The notes under the pieces are model-generated. The model was not told where the DNA came from, searched no databases, and saw only the letters and a list, made by a program, of their open reading frames with translations. 64,000 bases of DNA from Clonostachys chloroleuca. Its lineage: Eukaryota > Ascomycota > Sordariomycetes > Hypocreales > Bionectriaceae. The stretch covers positions 28,520,001 through 28,584,000 of the forward strand of contig JBANAY010000003.1 of assembly GCA_037952775.1 (NCBI GenBank), written 5' to 3'. Shown one piece after another: positions 45,784-56,713 of the stretch (position 1 is the stretch's first letter; each line of letters starts with the position of its first letter). A program made the position numbers and the translations under genes.

Positions 45784-46620
45784 CCCCACCCCCCTTCCAC
45801 GCGAACGTATCAGATAACCCGTTGACTTTGAACGGTTATAACTTTATAAATAATACCCCGAATTACAAGTAAATTATACTATTCGCCTCATAAGAGGATA
45901 AAGGTAGTATATCAGTTCCTTTCCGGCGTATCTGCGAGGGCTATTATAGCTAAATTTAACCTAATATACAGTACAGTCTACAATGTATACTATTACTATA
46001 AGTAATAATAAAGTACGAAAAGTCAACTGTATTCAGGGCAGCTATATAGCCTTAATAAGAGGGATAAAAGGTATTTATTCTGATTAATTAAGATTAACCC
46101 TTTTATTCAGAATAGTAAATTATTTTACCGGGCTGGGTTATCTTACTATACAGCTACTTTAATAAGCTTCCTTAAAAAGGAGGGTATTCAGTATATAAAG
46201 GCTCTCTGTAGGTTAAAATTAATACCTACTATTATAGAAAAAAGGCTCTAATTTATAAAACTTTATATATAAAAGCCCCTATTATAGTAGAAGCAGGTTA
46301 TCTTCTTAGATAAGACTATAGTTATATATAGTTAGGGAGAGAGATAGAAATAGGTATTCTGCCTAATTATAGATTAATTTTAACCCTGAATAACTTTATA
46401 ACTAATAGCCCAGATAGAAAGTAAATTAGATAAAAAGTATATTTAGCTAAAGGGTAAGCTAATATATTATTCTTAGATATTCTGAGGTATCTTTAGTTAG
46501 AATATTTATATTTCTTTAGTACTACTTCTTAGAGATCTGGATAGTATAAGGGGTAGTATAACCAGCTGTATTATTAGGCTTCAAAATTCATACCTCAGAC
46601 TGCCTGTATGGGGGTGTGAC

Positions 46621-46651
46621 GGAATTTCGCGGAACTTTTTTGTACCCACTG
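46621..46651 (-). repeat. Right terminal inverted repeat of the Tc1/mariner relic
   Basis: On the minus strand starts CAGTGGGTACAAAAAAGTTC, directly before the target TA at 46652. Confidence 0.85.
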
Positions 46652-47103
46652 TAGAATCCTTGTTAACAGCTGGAGCTCATGTTCATGCAACTGCTGACGC
46701 ACTTTCGGGAGTAACAGCACTCCAAATAGCAGCTGATAGTGGTCGTCTTGAAATAGTTGAGAGACTTCTCGCATCTGGAGCTGATGTTGATGCTCTTGGT
46801 AATACGCAATATGGATACACTGCTCTCCAAGTAGCAGCACTTCGAGGTCATCTTGAGGTCGTGGAGAGATTACTAGCAGCTGGATGTGATGTGAATGCTT
46901 TCCGCGCTGAGGATTATGGATATACTGCACTTCAAGGAGCAGCCAAAGGAGGCCGGCTTGAAATTGTTGAGAGGCTTCTCGCTGAAGGCGCTGATCTCAA
47001 TGCCCTCGCTTCCAAATTCAAGTATACCGCCCTCGAAGCAACAGTTAGACAAGGACATTCGGAAATTGTAGTCTTATTGAAGGAGAGGGGTGCTCTTGAG
47101 TGA

Positions 47104-48939
47104 TGGGGAAAGCAGAGGACTATACTAGTATCAACGGCGTATTATCTCTTACCAGGTGCCTCGTCAGATTCATTGCCAATAAACATCCTTCCTAGTGCAC
47201 CTTCGGTTGCCGTTGGTGCTTATTCCTCGCCTTGTAGACAGCAGCAAATTAATGTCGATATTTTAACTCCTAGGCCTCTTGGTAGATGGGAAAACATACG
47301 CGTCCAGGAATGTAGCTCAAAGCTATTGCAGATCCTGTATCGATTACCTTATGTACCAGGAGTGTTATTGTTTAGAGTTATCAAAGGTATCATATGACGA
47401 ATAAGGAAGTATCGAGTAAAAATAAGACGAGAGTTTCGATTAGCATGATATGAAATGCTTATATCCCTAATTTACTAATCCCTTTGTGCAAGTAGTGCAA
47501 TCAAAACCATTCAGTAATTAATGGGCATTGGGACTTTAGTTCTCGTAGGCATCGTCATCTCGAGGAGGCGAGTGGCGCGCTCTACAGTTTCAAAAATCCT
47601 AACAGCCTTAATTTGCGGTGCAGGTAATGCATCACAACATGTTCAATCAATGCTCATGCGTTTAAGGCTACAAAGGAACCAAGCTACTGAAACAAGAAGA
47701 TATTTTCTATATAAGCTGTACCATGTTGAACAAATTGTCGGGCAAAGTGATACGCAATGTTTTAGTATGCTGTCAGCGTAAGCCGCCCCCAACACTTTTC
47801 CGAAGCGATCGTTTCTTTCCTCCTCACTAGCCAGTATACTATCTAAGAAACCAGTGACTCTTTTCTGCCCAATAGATTGTGTTGAGACTATCCAGCCGAC
47901 TTACCAAACCCCTCTTTACGGCTCATTACAGGTAGAATATCCAGCTCATGGCGTTGAGGCCAAATATATTTTGAGATAGATGAGAACATGACTTTTGGAT
48001 CAACGCGCTCAACACTACTGTTAGCCCGACGCGTCAAAGCTACGAAGAAAGTGTTGGCAAGGCTGATTCGAGGCTGATTGTGACATCATGCGAAGGAAAG
48101 TCCCTCTCTTTTTGGATTTCCAAAGATTCCAGTAGTTTCAAGTGCTTGACCCGTTAGTGGAGAGGCCTTCCCCATGCTAAAGGTTCCTATGCCAGAAGAA
48201 ATAAACGTCGCCTAAAACTCCAGAAGCTGTGCCTCTGAGAAGATGTCATCTGGGATAACATGTATGTCTCGTCCTAGAAGCTTATGGGATTGGGCTTCAT
48301 GTAGACTGTGTGTTGAGGGATTGGTACAGATGACTGTGACTGCCACAACGAAAGGACTTCCGAAGCTACTCTTCCGGGACAAGGATCGATCGTTTGGACC
48401 GGTGGCACGTCCTCTCCATGGACAAATGCGTCACTTAAACATCCATCTATAGCTGGGTAAATATAGAAAAGTGAGAAAGTCATAAGTAAGAAGACACTAT
48501 AGCCTGGAGGCGGCGTAGTAATGTCACCGCGAAGGTTAGGACCCATACCTTTCCGTGGCACTTATGTAAAGTACATTTGTGCATGATGTTGTGGTTACTA
48601 CTGACAGCTATGGATGAAATGTGGTAGGTATTAATAACGATCTTCCTTATACGTATAACGATCCAACAAGGAACAGTTATGGACCTCGGGTACATTTGAA
48701 TGTGCCTAGTCGTGGCTAATTAGGTATCGCTCTAAATGTCCGAGTTAGATTCCTTGAATACTGTGCGGTGTGACGTTGATAAGATTGACCCATAGCTGTA
48801 CAATAGAGGCATAGGCCCAAGTGCATCAGCAAGCCACCTCAATGACGTGCCTCAAATTCGGCTACTGTGTTGAGAATGCTTGGTGTTAGATGCTTACATT
48901 ACCATACATACATGAGCTGTGGTGTCTGGTTTGGAAAAG
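47104..48939. other. Gene-poor tract
   Basis: An 86-codon frame at 47521-47781 starts with a hydrophobic segment but has no other support. No RNA gene or repeat recognised. Confidence 0.4.
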
Positions 48940-48947
48940 TATAAAAG
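48940..48947 (+). promoter_or_regulatory. TATA box candidate of the small secreted protein gene
   Basis: TATAAAAG lies 140 bp before the ATG at 49080, a usual distance for fungal genes with a short 5' leader. Confidence 0.5.
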
Positions 48948-49079
48948 CCTGTCAACGCCCACGGATTGAGATATGGGAATCATCAGCAACACAACAATCA
49001 ATAACAACACTTCTCATTAAGCAAACACCTACATCCGTTCAAACTCAGTACAAAACTCTTGTCATCTACTACCGCCAAG

Positions 49080-49488
49080 ATGCAGGTCATCAGCTTCCTT
49101 TCAGCCACCGCCTTCTTCCTCTCCAGTTTCGCTGGACATTCCATGGCTGCTCCTGCTGATTCCGCATCTGCAGGGTCAGATGAGACTGTTGGAATTTTGA
49201 TTGCCATTACTCCGTGTGCGTATATCATAAAAGTCAAAGTATTTGATGCATGTAATGACTCATGACGTTAGACTTCGCTTACAATTGCCCCAACAACTGC
49301 AACCACAAGGATGGCTCATCATGCAAGTATTACTCGGGACCATCGAACACCTCTGCTGTTATATCAGGAAGTAAGTTAGCTTATCAATACCGGCAAGTGG
49401 CACTTGGAATTAACTCAGGTCAACAGAGTGCACACGTCTACCAAATCAGCCCCTTATTTGGATTACTGAAGCTACGCTAGAGGTCTAG
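49080..49488 (+). CDS. Small secreted cysteine protein, three exons (effector-like)
   Basis: Predicted exons 49080-49215, 49272-49370 and 49427-49488 give 98 aa. Residues 1-24 (MQVISFLSATAFFLSSFAGH...) form a signal peptide with an Ala-rich end. The mature part has CPNNCNHKDGSSC followed by a final GKC, i.e. four Cys with C-x3-C-x7-C spacing, plus an NTS glycosylation sequon. Introns have GTGCGT and GTAAGT donors and TTAG/ACAG acceptors. An alternative acceptor six bases upstream of the last one (CTCAG) gives a different tail without the fourth Cys; I prefer the version that keeps it. There is a TATA box upstream. It is not similar in sequence to the secreted protein at 5.8-6.2 kb. The function is unknown. 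Confidence 0.65.
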
Positions 49489-49782
49489 CATAGCATGTTC
49501 AAGATGCGGGCTATACAGTGTCTACATTTGTATGTTAAAGCTTGAGACTTGTGAAAGGGGATTCGTATGGATAGTCTGAACCGTGTTGCTAGGCATCATG
49601 CATCTCATTGCTTGACAACATCTGAGTCTAAAGGCATTCATGAATTAATCTATTTGTTGAATACTTGGCGAGAAGTAACCCGGGGTTTTACTGCAAATAA
49701 GGCTTGATGAGAAGATCTAAACTTTCGAGAATGCTCTTGGTTGCCATAGATCCTGAGGCCAGCCGATTAAATCATACGGGAA

Positions 49783-51486
49783 TTATCCATGCTGAAAAGC
49801 AGGAGGCAACCGCCCCGTCATTGCTTTGGCTCGCATTATCATGGCTACCTCGAGGCTAGCCTTGTCTTTGGGTAACCTCGTAGAGTATCGATATTGATCC
49901 TGGAGAAGATCGTTCAGATAATCCCTCTCATGAGTTTCTGAAGCCTCATACGACGGCGCCAGTATTGTCAAGGCCCCGAATGCAAAGGCATGATAAAGGT
50001 CGATTCGGATAGGGATAAACATCCACAAGTCCTCGCAGGCGTCCCGGTATTCACCATGCAGTGTGCTCGCCGTCGAGTAACCGTACAAAGCGCCCAAGTC
50101 ATAGCGGATACGCGCGATGCCTACTATTAAAGATTGAAATAGAGTGATAGATTCTCCCAAGCGAGCGTTCTTGACTTGATAATACTTGCCGAGAAAGAAA
50201 TTTGCATCAAAAGCCTTCTTAAACTGTCCTATGTCCAACGCCTTCTCAAAGACCAAACCCAAGGCACTTTTCGCGCGGACGAAGTCTCGGTCAAGGGCAG
50301 CTGACAGGTAGGATGCTAATTCTTGCATTTCAGGATTAAATGGGTTCTGATGGATTTTGTACACCTTGGCAAGTAACTTGGGCGTCTTGGTCAAATACTC
50401 GTAAAAGACGGAAATAATATGATGGCCGTATGGTCTCAGCTCTGGCGGGAAGAATAGTAGAGTGGCGTCTGTGATCGTTTGCCGCCACAACGGCTGATTG
50501 AAAACATGCGTCTGGCTTTTGGAAAGGGAATGGAAGAGCTAAATAGAGGCCCAGAAATAGAGGCGAGGTCAGCGTTTTGTCAAAATTAGGGAGAAATGAT
50601 TGAGGCGATGATTGACCAACGGGCGAACATACCAAGTCCTCAACGCTTTGAAACAATACATCCATATGGAAAACATCATCGGGCTTGGGATGACCTAACT
50701 TCACAACGAACGAGGCCACTGCCTCGGCATGTGCGCGGTTAAATGGAGTCCAAAATGGGTTGAAGACGGATTCTGCGCGGCTAAGCAAGGCGACAGATGC
50801 CAATGTCTCCAGCTCGAGATCCTTGGCCACCTCCAACGTTTGCCGCAGTGTCCGAAGAGCCCTACCATAATCTCTCATGATGCTCACATCCGTGCTCGGT
50901 GACCCTCCCCTGCGAAGAGCGGAATGTGTGGAACAAAAAAGGATAGCGACATCCCTGAGACACGGGCTATGGGCGAAGCGAGAAGGCATATGCTGCAGAA
51001 AGTTGAACAGTGTCAAGAGACTGGGGTCGCCTTCCAGGGAGTTGACCAGCCGGGCACCCGCCTGATGTTCGAGAGACGTCATATCTGGAGGCACGGATAC
51101 GAGCTTCATCTTTCTGTAGCCTGCGTTCCCATCCACCATGGAAAGATATCTTCCACGATCATCTGTAACCCGGGAATCGAGAAGTTGAATGCGGCTTGAA
51201 CTAGGCTCAGGACCTGGCGAGAGGCCGGGCTGGCTTGCTGACCGAGCTTGACTGCTACCTCCTCCCTCGTGAACGAATTTGAGTAGGCTCGATGGCCCGG
51301 GGCATTTGAGTGATTTCCTTCTGCACTGTCCGCATGTCGGCCAACGCTGGTCGCACTGGCAGAAAGGTCAACGAGGAACTATTGAGCACGCGTCGTCCGC
51401 TGGTGGTGCTTGATTTGCCCTCAGCTTACCTTGATCCGTCGGCCTTTACAGCTCTTACAGGCCGTGGACTTAGCTACCCCAACCAT
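49783..51486 (-). CDS. Zn2Cys6 transcription factor, three exons
   Basis: Exons 51486-51430, 51355-50633 and 50538-49783 give 511 aa; all joints keep the frame. Splicing exon 1 to exon 2 assembles the zinc cluster CKSCKGRRIK + CDQRWPTCGQC...KC (C-x2-C-x6-C-x6-C-x2-C-x6-C), directly after the start MVGVAKSTA. The intron falls just before the third Cys, in phase 0. The middle and C-terminal part is alpha-helical with no other motif recognised, consistent with a regulatory domain. Intron donors GTAAGC and GTATGT, acceptors GCCAG and TTTAG. Nuclear; target unknown. The zinc-cluster layout and intron site match the regulator at 56.7-58.3 kb. Confidence 0.8.
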
Positions 51487-52332
51487 TTAAATCTGGATTT
51501 GGAGCAGTGAAATGCCGCTAATGGGCGTGGTGATACAGCACCGTAAGTGTCCTCAAAGGGTCAGGAATTGCGATGGTGGATGGGATCAAGTTTCGAGTGA
51601 CCACTTTCAATCCCTTTTGACTGGTAATGTGGGTTAGAAAAAGAAGATGTGACAGGGATGCTGTTGGCGCAAGAGCGCAGTAATTACTGGAACCCGGAGT
51701 CAATCCGCTCAGTACATCACCTGACCGCGAGCAGTCAGCTCAGTGATGTGTCAACAAAAGTGTTTAGATTTATTGCCTCACAAATACCCTACGATTTTGC
51801 AGAACACCTCTAGCTGCAAGTTGACCGAGAGGCGCAAGGATGCCAGCGTTGTTAATCTTGTGGAAATTCAAAAGGCAACATATCGAGAGAGAAGATAAAC
51901 AACTTCGATTAACAAAGCCTCTTCAAGCCCGCCTAAATAATTAAATACCGTTTCGAGGCATTTAAGCTTCGACGCTACTTTTTGCACCTCTCTGTAGTGA
52001 CCTTTCTTTTCTATCTTGAAACACATGCGACGGCGCATAAATTTCTAAAATTTCAATATCTCTGCTCCTCAAAATGACATTGAATACCCGCTATTGTTGA
52101 TTGCTACTCAAGCCTGGGTAAGCTTCGACGATGGGGTTTGGCATTGTGTATCTCACACGGGTTCAATGCTGGTTGCTGGTTTCGGCGACAACTAACTGCT
52201 GACCTCACTACATGTACTCTGTGGGTTGAACAGACTTCTAGGCCGTACTTCCGTGGCATCAGTGGAAGAGCTTCCCTTTGCCAAAACATCACCTCCAATT
52301 CGTTGAAGCCTTCTTGAAAATTTGGCGTGTTT
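51487..52332. other. Intergenic region
   Basis: No supported gene. It lies between the start of the Zn2Cys6 gene and the 3' end of the Clr5-ankyrin gene; a frame at 52104-52436 overlaps the latter and has no support. Confidence 0.4.
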
Positions 52333-55300
52333 CTATAAGAACGTCCGAGTAGTTTCGTTGAACCCATGTTGAGTATCCAGCTGAGAAAACCTGTTATGTA
52401 TCCAATCTGAAGATGAGCCGGATCTCGACTCAGCATGGGCTTCGAGGTATTTTACGATCGCATAGCATCGCTTCATTCGCGCAAGCTCTATCGCTCCGTC
52501 GACTCCGGTCTGTCCAGGTGAGCCACTCTGTCCTCCAACCGTCAAGAGAAGCTGAAGCACGTCCAAGCGACCATACTCTGCCGCAAAGTCCAGAGCTGTT
52601 TTACCAGCCCTGCTATCAGCAGTGTCTAATATGTTGGGACTAGCACCCCGGTGAAGCAGTATCAATACTACTTCCAGGTCGCCATAGATGGCGGCAAACT
52701 GCAATGCAGAGAACCCATTCTTCTTCGCGGGTGGACTATCGGCGTCAGCTCCAAGCTCGAGGAGAAACTTAACCATGCTGAGACGAGTGCCGCGCTCCCC
52801 GGGCCTTTCTTCGATCTGACAAGCAGCTTGAAGAGCTGTTACCCCACGGTCATTAAATGCTGACTGATTGATATCTGCTCCGTTTTCCAGCAACAGAGTT
52901 ATTTGTTTTCGATTCTTTCGATAGACCGCGGCTTGGATCGGCGAGAAACCTTTGTTAATCGTCCTTGGCATATCATCAAGGTAGTCTATTCCTGTCCGTC
53001 GTTCAAACGCATAACTATGGACGTCTGAGCCCGTGTAGATCAGCTGTTCAATCACCTCTGACCGCCCTCCGAGCCCTATAAAGGTAGCCAGGGCCGATGA
53101 CGACACCAGAGCACCATGCTCCAATAGAAGCTCGAACGCGGCAAGGCAACAGTCGGTTTCTTCACCCAACTCGGGATAAAATATGAAACAAGCCTCTAGA
53201 AGATCCGGATCACCAGGCTTTGGGTGTCTCAAATCTGGCCCCAAGGATAATATGACTTCGATCATTCCCAGACGGAGATTGTCCCTTGAACCTCGTTCAA
53301 CCCTTGGGTATTGGAATTCCCGGTGTAGATAGGTCCGTAGTGCACAGAGCAGGAGTCGAACAAGCGGTTTGCCACGAACTTCCACTGGCAGTCTTGCCCC
53401 ATGCTGTAATAGGAGCTGAAGTACTGCAGGTTGGAATGCGTATTCGACTGCGTACAACAGGACGTTTGATAGCTTGTTGGATGTTATCCATGCGGCATTG
53501 ACGTCAGCGCCAGCATCTAGTAGCCATCGCACAGCTTCAAGATTTCCAGCAGCAGCGGCACAGCTAAGTGCTCTGCCATTGAGCCTCTTAATATCAGCGC
53601 CGAGGCTACCCAGCATCGGTAATACGCCAAGACTATCTCCATTGATAGTATTGCTCCAGTCAACCTCGTCCCAGAAAGCACCGTGCCTGAGCAGTTGCTG
53701 CGTAACCTCAGTAAAGCACTGTGGCAGGGGCTTGTCTTGTTCTACAATCGAATCTCGACCCCATATGAGCAGAATATTCAACATGCATTGAATACTCAGG
53801 ACTCCGCAGACTGATGGCAATGTCGGATCCACATCAGCGAGGAGAAGGTTATGGATAATTTGGATTCTCCTCCCGAAGAAATTTGAGCCTGATGTTGCTT
53901 TGTATGAAAAGGCCTTGGCTAAGCATGACTCTAGATGCCAGTTTACTTCCGATGTATCGGCAGTCAGCGTTTGCAGGTATGCGCTAAGTGCTCCATAGCC
54001 CTCGACGGCTGCTTGCAGTAGCCTTGCTTGGGATATTTGTCCTTGCTGTACTCTACTGTATCGCAAGAACTGATTAAAAAAGTGAGGGTGACTGTAGAAA
54101 ACAATTTCGACAATCGTCGTATGAAGTCCTCGTGGCAAAAAACCAAACGAGGAAACTGGTGTTCGTTCATCAAAATCTGAACGATCGCAAGGAGCAACTG
54201 CATCCACGTCGGCACCTGCTTGAAGAAGTATTCCCATGATTTCGCAATTGAAGTCATCAGGAACGGGTGAATGCTGTCGAAGGAAATGGCAAAAGATTGA
54301 ATTGGCAGCTTGGTTGACACAGATGTCACAACTGTCCCACGGCCTACGCCACGGGGAAGGACTGTAACAATCTTTATTAATGTCACAATATTCCAATAGT
54401 AGTCGAAGGCAATGTATATGATGACCCTCTACGGCTGCTAGAGGAGCTGTTATAAAAGGTCGATAGACATAACCATTAGTGTGGCGGGTAGCAACAGGGA
54501 GTATGTCTTCCATTGACGCCCCGATGGAGAGCAAACGGATGATGACATCTGCGCACCCAAGTCGAGACGCATGTATCAAAAGCTCATTGCGATAGGGTAG
54601 GATCCAATCCATATGGTTTAGACCACTTCCAACTAGATAGGAGAACTCTTCTTTGGTATCGACTAAATAAATGTGATCCATCAGGCCATCCCAGGTGGCA
54701 TGAATCGATGGAAACCTGATATTGAGAACGGCAGAGAATACCCTCTGCGGTATCTTCGAAAAAAGCTGTCCAAGAAACTGTCGAATTTGGTCGTAATACT
54801 GGTGGGGATCAGCTCCTTGAAAGTCATAAAGTCGATTCGAGTAAATGTACAAACACCGTGCCAAGTAGTAGTATGTATCGAAGTGTGAGCTAATTTGATG
54901 CTCTGAATTGAAATGGAGAGCGTAATGAGCTAGTGTCGCTAAGGGGGTGCTCGTAGAGATGGTGCCTGGTGACAATTTCTTGACGATGTATTCCATGAAC
55001 GTGGGTGGGATATCCTGCACCTTGGAGGTGGCCGTTTCACAGATCGAGACAGATACAGCGGCTGCTCAAAAGGTCAGCGCATAGGGACAGATTGATCTCA
55101 TCTCGTATCGGACATACATCGAGAGCTATTCATCCAAGTGTTCCATGGGAGTGAGGCGAGGCACTCTCTTGACTGAAAAGAAATACCATCGAGAGCGGCC
55201 ACCAGATCTCCCAACCAAAAGATCGGGATAGAAGCCTCCTGTGTTTCAATCTTGTCGGTTGATTGCTCAATTTCGTTGGACCTTGGTCTTTGCGACACGA

Positions 55301-55880
55301 GGCAATCGGGAGCGGCCCTGACAGGTATGCCAGGTGAGTTCGGTGGAGGTGTCCGGACCTCCACCCCTGATGGCAGGGTAGGCAATGCTTCATTGTTCAA
55401 CTGTGCTGTAGATAATATATAAGTTCCAAAGAAATGATGTTGTGGATTTGACAACTTTACCGCTTGTGCGACCGTCCTGTCGTCTGATTTCAGCCCATGC
55501 CCTTCGCGAAGGAACCGGGACTCCTTGGAGATAGACCGCGCTTCTTTTCCCGCGATGTCCGCGTCGAACACAATGCCGCCAAACGATCGGCCAATCGGAC
55601 TTTCTCATCTTCTTGCGGAGACCAAGTTTGTCTCGAACCTTGATTTCCCAAGTAGACAACCTTAAACAGTCCTGTTAGCAGCAACTCTGTTCATACACAG
55701 TTCAACCATTAAAAACACTGACTTGAAATCAGGAAATGCGTGCTCTTTCATCATGGTGCTCCTCACTTCGCGCAGACTCAATCTTGGCTGGCGTTGCAGA
55801 TACAGACCTCGAATGACACTGGCGTGTTGAACCCAAAGGTCGTCGAGGTCCTCAGCCGGAACCTGCCGCTCGCGAGACAT
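52333..55880 (-). CDS. Clr5-domain ankyrin-repeat protein, four exons
   Basis: Exons 55880-55723, 55660-55461, 55405-55118 and 55064-52333 give 1125 aa; all four join in phase. The N-terminus (MSRERQVPAEDLDDLW) begins a Clr5-type domain: W, IRGLYL, LSLREVRSTM, F, then after the first intron WEIKVRDKLGLRKK, which matches the YKxxLKKWGLRK end of that domain. A disordered Pro/Ser stretch follows. From about residue 330 on, ankyrin repeats dominate (GNLEAVRWLLDAGADVN, GDLEVVLILLHRGASPN, GKTALDFAAEYGRLDVLQLLL). Clr5 domains are named after a fission-yeast silencing factor and are common at the N-terminus of fungal ankyrin and TPR proteins; the function is mostly unknown. It seems intact, in contrast to the other ankyrin genes here. 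Confidence 0.8.
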
Positions 55881-56713
55881 GTCTTGTGCTGTGACGTTCA
55901 AAGTATCGTCTTCAGGATTCAAGAAAAAGAAATGGTGGAAAAATAGGTACGAGTGCCCGGAAAGGCCAGAGACGCCTCTTCTTAAGCTCAAGCATCCAAG
56001 TGCTCATTCGACAAGCCCCGCTCGTTCAGCTTCCGAAATGGTAGATCTGCATGTGGCCTAGCTTATGGCCGCGGAAGCAGACCGTCGACCAATGGCAAAA
56101 TTTATACCAAATGTCTCATGTAGCTTCATGCATAGCCTAGAGCACACTGTCCAAAATCTTGTGGGCCTAGAGCGTCATTAGGCCCAAGTCTAGTAAGATG
56201 TAGCGAACGCATCCTTCCTGTCCGCCTCACCGGCCAAATCACCCCCTCTCATCCAATTTCTGCAGATACCTGGCTGCTTACCTTGTCCAATTTCTGCAGA
56301 TACTACATACTACAATGGTTCTTCCTCAATGTAACGTGCCCCAATGTGTCATGTTCGCCCTTGTCCAATATATGAAACTATCAGATCAAAACCACCTGCC
56401 CTGTCGCGTATTCAATAAGCCCTTCTCCAGACGATTTCAGTCGTCGTGTTTGAGGCATCGACTATGTCCGCATGAATCTCCTGCATCAGTGCTGTACTTG
56501 TCAAGAAATCGACTTTGGTGACCCTTCTCAATGATTATAACTGAAGTCAATATCTATATTCTTTATAATTAATGCCGTAAAAGGGGTATATTATGTTGTT
56601 TGGTTCGAATCAGATCCTGCAGCATCGCCTGACGCGTCTTTCCACTGCTGCCCAACTTGCCTATTCATTTAGCTCCGCCGTAGTTTAAAGCTTTCATCAG
56701 AAATCTTGTTACT
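55881..56713. other. Intergenic region
   Basis: No supported gene; contains a locally repeated CCAATTTCTGCAGATAC motif near 56258 and 56287. Confidence 0.45.

Larger units (their letters stand above)
45753..46651. mobile_element. Tc1/mariner-type element relic, AT-rich, 899 bp, TA target duplication
   Basis: Both ends begin CAGTGGG on their own strand, with inverted repeats of about 30 bp sharing CAAAAA and GTTCCGCGAAATT. A TA dinucleotide flanks each end (45751-45752 and 46652-46653), the target duplication of Tc1/mariner elements. Inside are broken frames with residues typical of the transposase helix-turn-helix (QFLSGVSARAIIAKFN near 45.92-45.96 kb) and a later RDKRYLF-type block, peppered with stops. 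The interior is extremely AT-rich with TpA in excess, as RIP leaves. The element is shorter than a complete one, so the catalytic part appears deleted; it is non-autonomous. Confidence 0.85.
42842..47103 (+). pseudogene. Phosphorylase-NACHT-ankyrin (NLR-like) gene, disrupted by frame breaks, stops and a transposon
   Basis: Order of domains: an N-terminal nucleoside phosphorylase-like domain ([28 protein letters not shown]), a NACHT NTPase (P-loop GIPGAGKTAL near 44040; Walker B FLVIDALDGC near 44340), a helical region, and ankyrin repeats (from about 45415). Two introns are credible: 43757-43811 and 44635-44684. Lesions: frame shifts near 43385, 43545 and 44525; in-frame TAG at 44150-44152 and TAA near 44456; and an 899-bp element at 45753-46651 inside an ankyrin repeat. 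Beyond the element the repeats continue in register (ESLLTAGAHV...) to the stop at 47101-47103. Intact relatives are fungal NOD-like receptors implicated in allorecognition and cell death. This copy is inactive. Confidence 0.85.

Noticed and set aside
45753..45872. Native C-terminus of the NACHT-ankyrin protein (frame continues for 40 codons past the ankyrin repeat)
   Set aside because: This sequence is the transposon end; true ankyrin coding resumes in register after the right inverted repeat.
47521..47781. 86-codon frame with a hydrophobic start, possible small membrane protein
   Set aside because: One weak hydrophobic stretch followed by a basic segment; no family and no promoter evidence.
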